From an uncultured Eubacteriales bacterium (GTDB taxonomy: Bacteria; Bacillota; Clostridia; Lachnospirales; Lachnospiraceae), in the NCBI GenBank assembly GCA_900321505.1, contig ONWK01000361.1, forward strand, positions 1 to 5,433: a stretch of 5,433 bases of DNA. The letters run 5' to 3'. Position 1 is the stretch's first letter, and each line of letters opens with the position of its first letter. A program made the translations under genes and the position numbers. The notes beneath the pieces are model-generated. The model saw only the letters and a list, made by a program, of their open reading frames with translations, ran no database searches and was not told the DNA's origin. Below, one piece after another: positions 5,381-5,433 of the stretch.

Positions 5381-5433
5381 GCCTTCGCCCCCTTCTTATC
5401 GTAGTTCATCTTCTTTTCCAGTCTGCCCATGAC
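5377..5433 (-). CDS. C-terminal end of probable amino-acid ABC permease (partial)
   Basis: Only the last 18 codons and the TGA stop are inside the window; the gene continues past the right edge. The peptide VMGRLEKKMNYDKKGAKA is Lys-rich and begins with a short LEKKM segment, like the cytoplasmic tail (LERRL-type) that ends many polar amino-acid permeases. Its TGA overlaps the ATPase ATG by four bases, the usual permease-ATPase arrangement. The reading frame is clear; the identity rests mainly on context. Confidence 0.65.
   Translation of the reverse strand, partial: VMGRLEKKMNYDKKGAKA

Overview
The window looks like part of a Firmicutes (Clostridia) chromosome, most likely Lachnospiraceae. 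I infer this from the character of the proteins: a Butyrivibrio-like PAS-GGDEF protein, a short clostridial-type RNase Z and a GlnQ-type ATPase. G+C is roughly balanced in the genes and clearly AT-rich in the tRNA leader. No taxonomic marker is present, so the placement is tentative.

Everything I can support is on the minus strand and reads from high to low coordinates. From the right edge: (1) the last 18 codons of a gene that is probably an amino-acid ABC permease; (2) a polar amino-acid ABC transporter ATPase, overlapping it by ATGA; (3) an RNase Z-like metallo-beta-lactamase, 21 bp on; (4) tsaD, 87 bp on; (5) ispD, whose start region overlaps or touches the tsaD stop; (6) a 430-residue diguanylate cyclase (degenerate receiver, PAS, GGDEF), 56 bp on. 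I see no intrinsic terminator between these genes, so they could be one transcript. A gene-free stretch of about 350 bp follows, holding a perfect 12-bp inverted repeat, a near-consensus sigma-A promoter and a hairpin plus T-run. The promoter fires into a tRNA-Ser(UGA) gene that reaches the left edge.

Functionally the core is housekeeping. TsaD makes t6A37 on ANN-decoding tRNAs. RNase Z trims tRNA 3' ends. IspD belongs to the MEP pathway, whose product DMAPP is also the donor for i6A37, and the tRNA-Ser here has the A36-A37-A38 target for that modification. The diguanylate cyclase is the outlier, a signalling gene attached to the end of a housekeeping run.

No CRISPR array, insertion sequence, phage gene or obvious new defence system is visible. 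The less expected signals are structural: a nested palindrome that encodes the C-terminal tail of ispD, a recurring 9-mer (TATTCAGCA), the long inverted repeat after the cyclase gene, and a terminator-like hairpin placed exactly at the predicted tRNA start site.
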